Below are positions 58,800 through 64,000 of a DNA stretch of 64,000 bases, in pieces. This stretch comes from Macquaria australasica (taxonomy: Eukaryota; Chordata; Actinopteri; Centrarchiformes; Percichthyidae): positions 1 to 64,000 of the forward strand of contig SEMN01000311.1 in assembly GCA_005408345.1 (NCBI GenBank). The letters run 5' to 3'. The notes under the pieces are model-generated. The model saw nothing but the letters and a program-made list of their open reading frames with translations. It was not told where the DNA came from and searched no databases. A program made the translations under genes and the position numbers. Position 1 is the stretch's first letter, and every line of letters begins with the position of its first letter.

Positions 58800-61700
58800 C
58801 TGGTGGACAAATTCACGCTTTTCTGTCTTTCCACTGGGGGAAATAAAACCGACAAAATCAAAGCACAGTCCGGTCAGGGTGAAAAGATGTCAGATCTCTG
58901 CAAAAAACACTGAAAACGTCTGAGTGGTTAGATCACTTTGTGCGGCCCCCCAACAGCTGCTGAGTGCTCCCTCTGTCAGGTAGGGAAGCTGTCTGGGTCT
59001 TTCAGGTCCACTCACGGATGACAAGCTTCCCCATCTATGCAGAACAGCATTTAGTTAATGGGAAAGCAAGCACGCGGGTGGATTATACATGAACCAGCTG
59101 CTACTGGATGTACCTGGTTGAAAAGCTCAAACACACCCTCAAACAGAATTCACATCCTGTTGTTGCTTTTGGGTTAAAACCTTGCAACTGACATTTTTGG
59201 AGGCTTTTACGGTTATTATCTTTGTGTTACATGAAAGATAAAAGAGGATGAGGACGTTTGATGGCCCTCAGGTCCTTGAAATCCCTTTAAAACCCATAAT
59301 TAAAAACTCAAAATGCATGCGTTTCAATCTGAAATAAAAACTGCCAAATAAGTTCTCTTTTCCCCCAAAATTTCTAAGAAGTTGTCTATCTGAAGATGCA
59401 AGGCTTTAGTCTGGCAGCAACAATTTATTATTCTTAACATCTTCGTGAGTTCAGTCAAGATTTATTCGCAGTTAATGAACAGCAAATCCCCAAGAAGAAG
59501 AAGGAAACTGAGCCGAGACTCGAGTCTGTGATCTCATGAAGTGACAATAACTACAAAACACACACGTGTAACCAAGATCTGATCATGCAAAGACTGTTTT
59601 GACTTCTGTTTTGAGAGTGTATTTTTCCTTAAAGTTACACAGTCATACAAGTAGGAGGAGGAGATGATGCTTAACGTACTCTCAGAGGTCTGCATGATCA
59701 GTGTCTTGCTGTACTGGCCCACTCCACTGGCATTAAAGGCCTTCACTCTGGACTTGTACGTGCTGTTGAAGTGGAGCCCGTCCACTGTGCAGATGGTCTC
59801 CGTCCCCACGTACACTTCCTGTAAAGACACACAGAGCTTCCTGTTAAGCTGGCAGATACATCAAGTGCGTAATAATGACACAGAACAGACAGAGAGTCCT
59901 GCTTTTCTAACCTGGACGGCTCTGCTTCTGAAGGAGTGTCCCTCTTGGATTCGGCGGTGAGCGTAATAAGTGAGAGTGTGACTTTGTACAACTGAGCGTA
60001 GGCGAGGCAGCCCACGCCGGAGTATAAATAGGCATGGGGACACAACTCGCCAAGCTCAGCGAGGCGCTGCGTTGGCGAGCCTCAATGAGTCAGAGAGTAG
60101 AAGAGAAAGAGAAAACTTCCCGTGCAATTTGGCAAATAGTTGTTTGGTACACAGGTAGGACGTTAAAGAGACTGGATGACAGATTGTGCAGACTAAAACA
60201 ACGCTTTGACATTTAAAACAGTACATGTAAACACAGAAATATCATATAAAGTTTCAAAATGTGCTCTACATGTATTTCTGCTGTAAATCTAACAGTGAAA
60301 ATGTCTCCGAGCTGTAACACAACTTGGCATCGACTGCCTACCAATTAGCAGTTAGCGGATGCGGTTGGTGAATCTGTTGGCAGGTTGGATGTAAACACAC
60401 AGAGGGAACTGAGAGGACGAGCAGCTGGTTTTAAAGAGGAGAGCAAACTGACATAAGGTCAGTGGCTGCTTTTCTTTTTCTAAATTAAAACACAGGATGC
60501 CTCTGCAAACAGCTGCTGGACCAGTCGCATTACACAGGGAGTGTTTGAGTCCAGAAGAGCGTTAGTAACTGTTGTCCAATTTCAGCCTCCTCACAAAACA
60601 CTAAAGTTGACAGGGTCACCAATTTACAGTTCTAAAAAGTGTAAAGGTCAATAAGACATTTATACAAACAGAATATAAAAAAAAGTCCAATATTTAGATT
60701 ATTATCTCATGTTTTGGGGTCTTTGAATTAGAGGATCTGGTTGGGAGTGTGCAAATAGAGCATTAAAACCAAATCAAACCACTTTAATTATGCTGCACCA
60801 GCTGTTCAGATGAATCTGATGGACATGTTGTGCTTTTTTAGGAGCTATGAGAAGATGGCAACAGTTTGAGAGAAGGCTGAGATTTAAATATAGGGGCTAA
60901 ATTGGGAGTTTGGGTGTGTTAACCCTTAAACCTCTAGGCTGTTTTTGCTTAATTTTTACTCTCTTTATACAGAGGCTTATAGCTTTGTCACTACATATTA
61001 ACTAAGCATGTCATTTTGTTTCCCCAGGACAAAAGAGGCTACTGAGAAATACCATCATCATGTGAGTGGTACTATACAGGTACAAGGACACTTTTAATGA
61101 AAGAAATATTTATGCAGTTTAATATTGTTTGGGCTTTTTGCCTGTATGGGGAGGGAGTAAATAATGGTTAAATTTACATTTTGTGGTGTTTTATTCCTTT
61201 AAAGTGATGTTGAACTTTTACAGGGTTTCTGCAGGGTTACATTTTAATACTTTTAAAGATCTTTTTAATACCACATATAATGCTATTTTATACCTTTTTC
61301 ACAGTCATACCAGCCAATGAAAGTATGATGGAATTATTATATCATTACTTTTAGTACTTCCCAGCAGTATATACTGTATGAATAATTCCTAATGGCATAA
61401 TTAATTGTATTAATATGACCTGGACCCAGATAAACAATAAGTGACAGATGGATTAACCAGTTAAAAAAACCATTCATTAATTTAAGGTTTTGCTAAAATT
61501 GACACTTGCACATTATGAGACATAATTATCTGAGCTACTATAACGAGCAGTAGTGACAATGCTTGCAAAAGATCAGATGCTTCTGACTGAAACTCACACA
61601 AACATACACTGTTTTATAAAGATATGGGTTGTATAGGTTCCTGGTCATGTTGATTTTTGACTGAAATTTTGTTGCTCTTAAACATGATTGGGAAGTGTGG

Positions 61701-62881
61701 AACAACACTTGTAGCACTTAATTTACTCTCATCACATGTAGAAACATATCTTAAAACAACCGTCATAGCACATAAACAAAGGAGCAAATAGTTTCTGACA
61801 ATATTCTCTTTACTCTCTACTAGTAAACATTATTTTCTTCTTTTCCTCTGTGTACTGAGTCTGTCCATAAGTCCATAAAAAATAAGTAACAGGACAAATT
61901 TGTTTCCCACAGACCAGGGGAGCAACTATAAAAAAGATCTTGGCAAAACACTTGGCAGGGAGCTTCATCCCAAAGTTTAACATCCCTTTAAGAAAGTGTA
62001 ACCATCTCCCAGAATGATTGTTATGAGAGTCAACTTGCTCTTTACAGGTTTAGAGGTTGCACGCAGATATCCTCTGCCATTGTACTGAGCGTATTATTCA
62101 GGAGGTTTAAGTTGCCATTATAACAAAGCAGGGGCCTCAATGTATAGAGGACTGGGGAGGGTCTTAGGTGGATGGATTACATGGTGAACCTCTGAGAGGG
62201 TATGAACACTGCTTTGATCCCAGATCACACTTCCTGTGGGATCATCCCAGCTGACAGCTGCATTACAGACCCTTTCTCCTGACGGCGTGTCATTTAATGC
62301 CTCACTACAGTGTGTCACATGACCTGCTCTCATATCACTCAGAGCTGTGCGGTGCGGCCGTCACACGTACGACTTGAGGGATTTCAGCGACAAAGTGTTG
62401 CTTTCACATTCCCCTGGTGGAGCTGGTGTCCTCCCCGGCACCACATGAAGGAGTCTTTGTTGAGAGAGAGGCGGGTAATGTTCTGAAAAGGTGAATTATT
62501 GCTCTAACTGGTCCTGTTTTTCACCTTTTGTCTTGTAATCTAAATGTAAATCCAACAAACATTCCCCTGTTAGGGCTTTATAAGTAAAAGTAATGTTTGT
62601 CTTCTATTAAAGTCGTCAGATAAATCCTAATGAGTGGAGACAAAAGAGTACCTGCACAGGAAACCTACCCTGAACGGCCCCCCGTTTCCATCGTCCAGCT
62701 CCAGGATGTATCCGTCCACGGCGATGGTGGAGAGCGGTGGCTGTTTCCATGACAACGTGGCACTGTTGTTCTGAGTGCAGCATTCCTCCAGCTGGAGCAT
62801 GGGAGCAGCTGGGACTGAGGAAGGGGAAAACCAGGCCAGATTACAGCCCACTGAGATATGAAAAGATGCCCGCATGTGCAC

Positions 62882-62944
<63 letters not shown>

Positions 62945-63959
62945 CACACACGCACACACACTCCCCAACTTGATATGACTCTGCAGTGCACAAAGACCTG
63001 TTCAATATTTATCATTTATATATTGAATTATGAATATATGAATTTATAATGCATTAATCAAAGGCTTCCGAAACATGAATATAAACACACCAAACTTCCT
63101 TGACTTTCGGAGTAATTTACAGAATATTTTAGAGAACACCTGTAGCATGTCAGTGATATCATACTGTGTAAAGCAGGTACCAAACCAAACACACATCTAT
63201 GCACACATCCAGCAAGTTCCCCAACTCAAATTGCTTATAAATATATTTTCATGTTTAATGCTTGTAAAATAATTTGTTAATAATAACAATAATAATGTTA
63301 AAAGATAAGAAAGAAGAGAATAAGCTGTCTCTAAATTGCAACTGCAAACTCAAGGGACTGTTGCCACAGAAAAGGTGGACACTCCCTTACAAAAAAAAAC
63401 AATTAATGTCCATAATACTTTTAAGAAAGATAATACAGAAATATCAGTAAAATTAGGTTTTAACATTCATATTTGAACATATTTTTTTGCCTAATGAAGG
63501 TCTAGCACCAAAACACTGCAGTAAATTATTAATTTTGCAAGTTAGACAGTGTGCTGGAGTTTTTTTTTTTGCAACAATTCCCTACGTAAAATTATTACAA
63601 AAACTTTACTATAAACCAACGATTCAGTACTGCAAACACTGCAGGTATATTATAGTGATTTTTCATAACAGAGATCAGCTCCTTCACAGGCCGGTGGGGA
63701 TTTACTGTCTCGTTCAAATTCAGTCGAGATGACATTAGCTCTCAAGAGGGCTTGAACTTGCCTCTTTGAGTTTAAAAAAAGTCTCCTTCTGTTCTGCGCC
63801 TGCTCTCTAGCAGCCCCCCCCCTGCCCCCGTTATAAATCCCTCACGAGCCTGTACCCATTATCTCCTCTCTTTTACCTTTCATCTGGACAAAGTCCAGCT
63901 GGTGTATCGTCTGCAGGAGGGGTCCACTGTCCAGAGTCAGGTCAAAGTCGCTGGTCATC
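54987..63959 (-). CDS. trim9: TRIM9 E3 ubiquitin ligase, C-terminal part (FN3 and SPRY)
   Basis: A brain-enriched RING ligase of the C-I TRIM subfamily that acts at synapses and growth cones. Exons in transcript order: 63959-63877, 62814-62669, 59818-59680, 57038-56735, 55716-55554 and 55064-54987. All phases fit. RING, B-box, coiled-coil and most of the COS region lie outside the window. Present: the COS end (SDFDLTLDSGPLLQTIHQLD), the FN3 domain (QLEECCTQNNSATLSWKQPP, GYILELDDGNGG, VDGLHFNSTYKSRVKAFN), and SPRY/B30.2 (AWAMYVDNNRSWFMHNNSHT, INDEQQGPVAF, PAISINRNVQVTLHTGLPIP). The FN3 wording fits TRIM9 better than its paralogue TRIM67, and pygl next door supports this. The tail TPGEADPTGSVC differs from the human end. 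Confidence 0.93.
55831..56588. mobile_element. MITE, CAGTGGTGGAA family, copy 3
   Basis: It starts AGCAGTGGCAAAAAGTAACT and ends TACTTCCACCACTG, with the AAGTAC-rich interior. It fills most of the trim9 intron 55717-56734. Confidence 0.75.
56735..57038 (-). CDS. trim9: trim9 main SPRY exon
   Basis: 100 codons from AWFTFDPASAHPDIILSNDN to MHNNSHTN, covering the first half of the SPRY domain. The exon is unusually GC-rich at third positions compared with nin. It starts with TT, completing Ile with the A left by the FN3 exon. Confidence 0.93.
58756..58794. repeat. (GA)n microsatellite
   Basis: About 19 uninterrupted GA units in a trim9 intron. Confidence 0.9.
59016..59034 (-). CDS. trim9: Candidate 19-nt alternative exon of trim9
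   Basis: Between the FN3 exon and the SPRY exon, a 19-nt segment is bounded by an acceptor (TGTTCTGCATAG) and a GTGAGT donor. Inclusion shifts the frame and gives a stop shortly into the next exon. It may be a chance pair of sites. Confidence 0.2.
59819..62668. other. trim9 intron, nothing recognised
   Basis: 2.85 kb without exon signals. Positions 61220-61270 (CAGGGTTTCTGCAGGGTTAC, then TTTTTAATACC) look like an end of another short repeated element. Confidence 0.5.
62884..62961. repeat. (CA)n microsatellite
   Basis: About 38 CA units with two CG interruptions, 70 bp before the trim9 exon 62669-62814 on its upstream side. Its minus strand reads (TG)n leading toward the acceptor. Confidence 0.95.
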
Positions 63960-64000
63960 CTGGGGGTGAGGGTTCCCTTCCCCCACTGGCCCTCTGTCAT

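Larger units (their letters stand above)
57039..59679. other. trim9 intron without further secure exons
   Basis: 2.6 kb. Purine-rich tract 58500-58640 and GA repeat 58756-58794. The only exon-like signal is the 19-nt candidate at 59016. Confidence 0.55.

Noticed and set aside
54987..63959. Assignment to TRIM67 instead of TRIM9
   Set aside because: The FN3 text (LQLEECC, LSWKQPPLST) and the DFDL...IHQLDFVQ exon fit TRIM9, as does pygl next door; some SPRY residues are TRIM67-like, so a tree would settle it.

Overview
The window is vertebrate nuclear DNA and almost certainly from a ray-finned, probably percomorph-like, fish. Genes are split into GT-AG exons, introns are short to medium, and introns and spacers hold many short transposon relics (inverted-repeat MITEs, a decayed Tc1/mariner copy, LINE/SINE 3' tails, a Penelope-like relic) plus microsatellites. 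There is no sign of prokaryotic organisation, no CRISPR array, and I recognised no tRNA or rRNA.

Four genes account for nearly all coding signal, in the order and orientation known for the human 14q22 region. (1) nin (ninein), minus strand: coding exons 1923-25317, with 5' exons reaching about 29370. (2) abhd12b (alpha/beta-hydrolase), plus strand, 29399-36653, starting almost back to back with nin. (3) pygl (glycogen phosphorylase, liver type), minus strand, 37628-49035, complete in 20 exons. (4) trim9 (brain E3 ubiquitin ligase), minus strand, 54987 to beyond the window end; only its FN3-SPRY half is present, with a probable 3.9-kb 3' UTR down to about 51115.

Region by region: 1-1080 is a spacer with a GC-rich minisatellite and a MITE carrying a 20-bp tandem repeat. 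1080-29370 is nin. 29180-29400 is a shared CpG-rich divergent promoter. 29.4-36.8 kb is abhd12b, with MITE copies and a degenerate tandem repeat in its introns. 36.8-37.6 kb is a short spacer. 37.6-49.0 kb is pygl. 49.0-51.1 kb is a spacer filled by a Tc1-like relic with other elements nested in it. 51.1-64 kb is trim9.

The genes do not form an operon or a pathway: centrosome scaffold, lipid hydrolase, glycogen breakdown and neuronal ubiquitin ligase. They sit together as an ancient synteny block. I reconstructed every coding exon by eye from splice sites and phase; all junctions in nin, pygl and the trim9 part keep one open frame, and abhd12b does so with one acceptor choice at exon 2. I did not find a new biological system. 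The most interesting points are an in-frame upstream extension of the ninein N-terminus, five exact 41-residue coiled-coil repeats and a long acidic insert in ninein, a frame-saving choice between neighbouring AGs in abhd12b, a frame-breaking 19-nt candidate microexon in trim9, and several datable nested transposon insertions.
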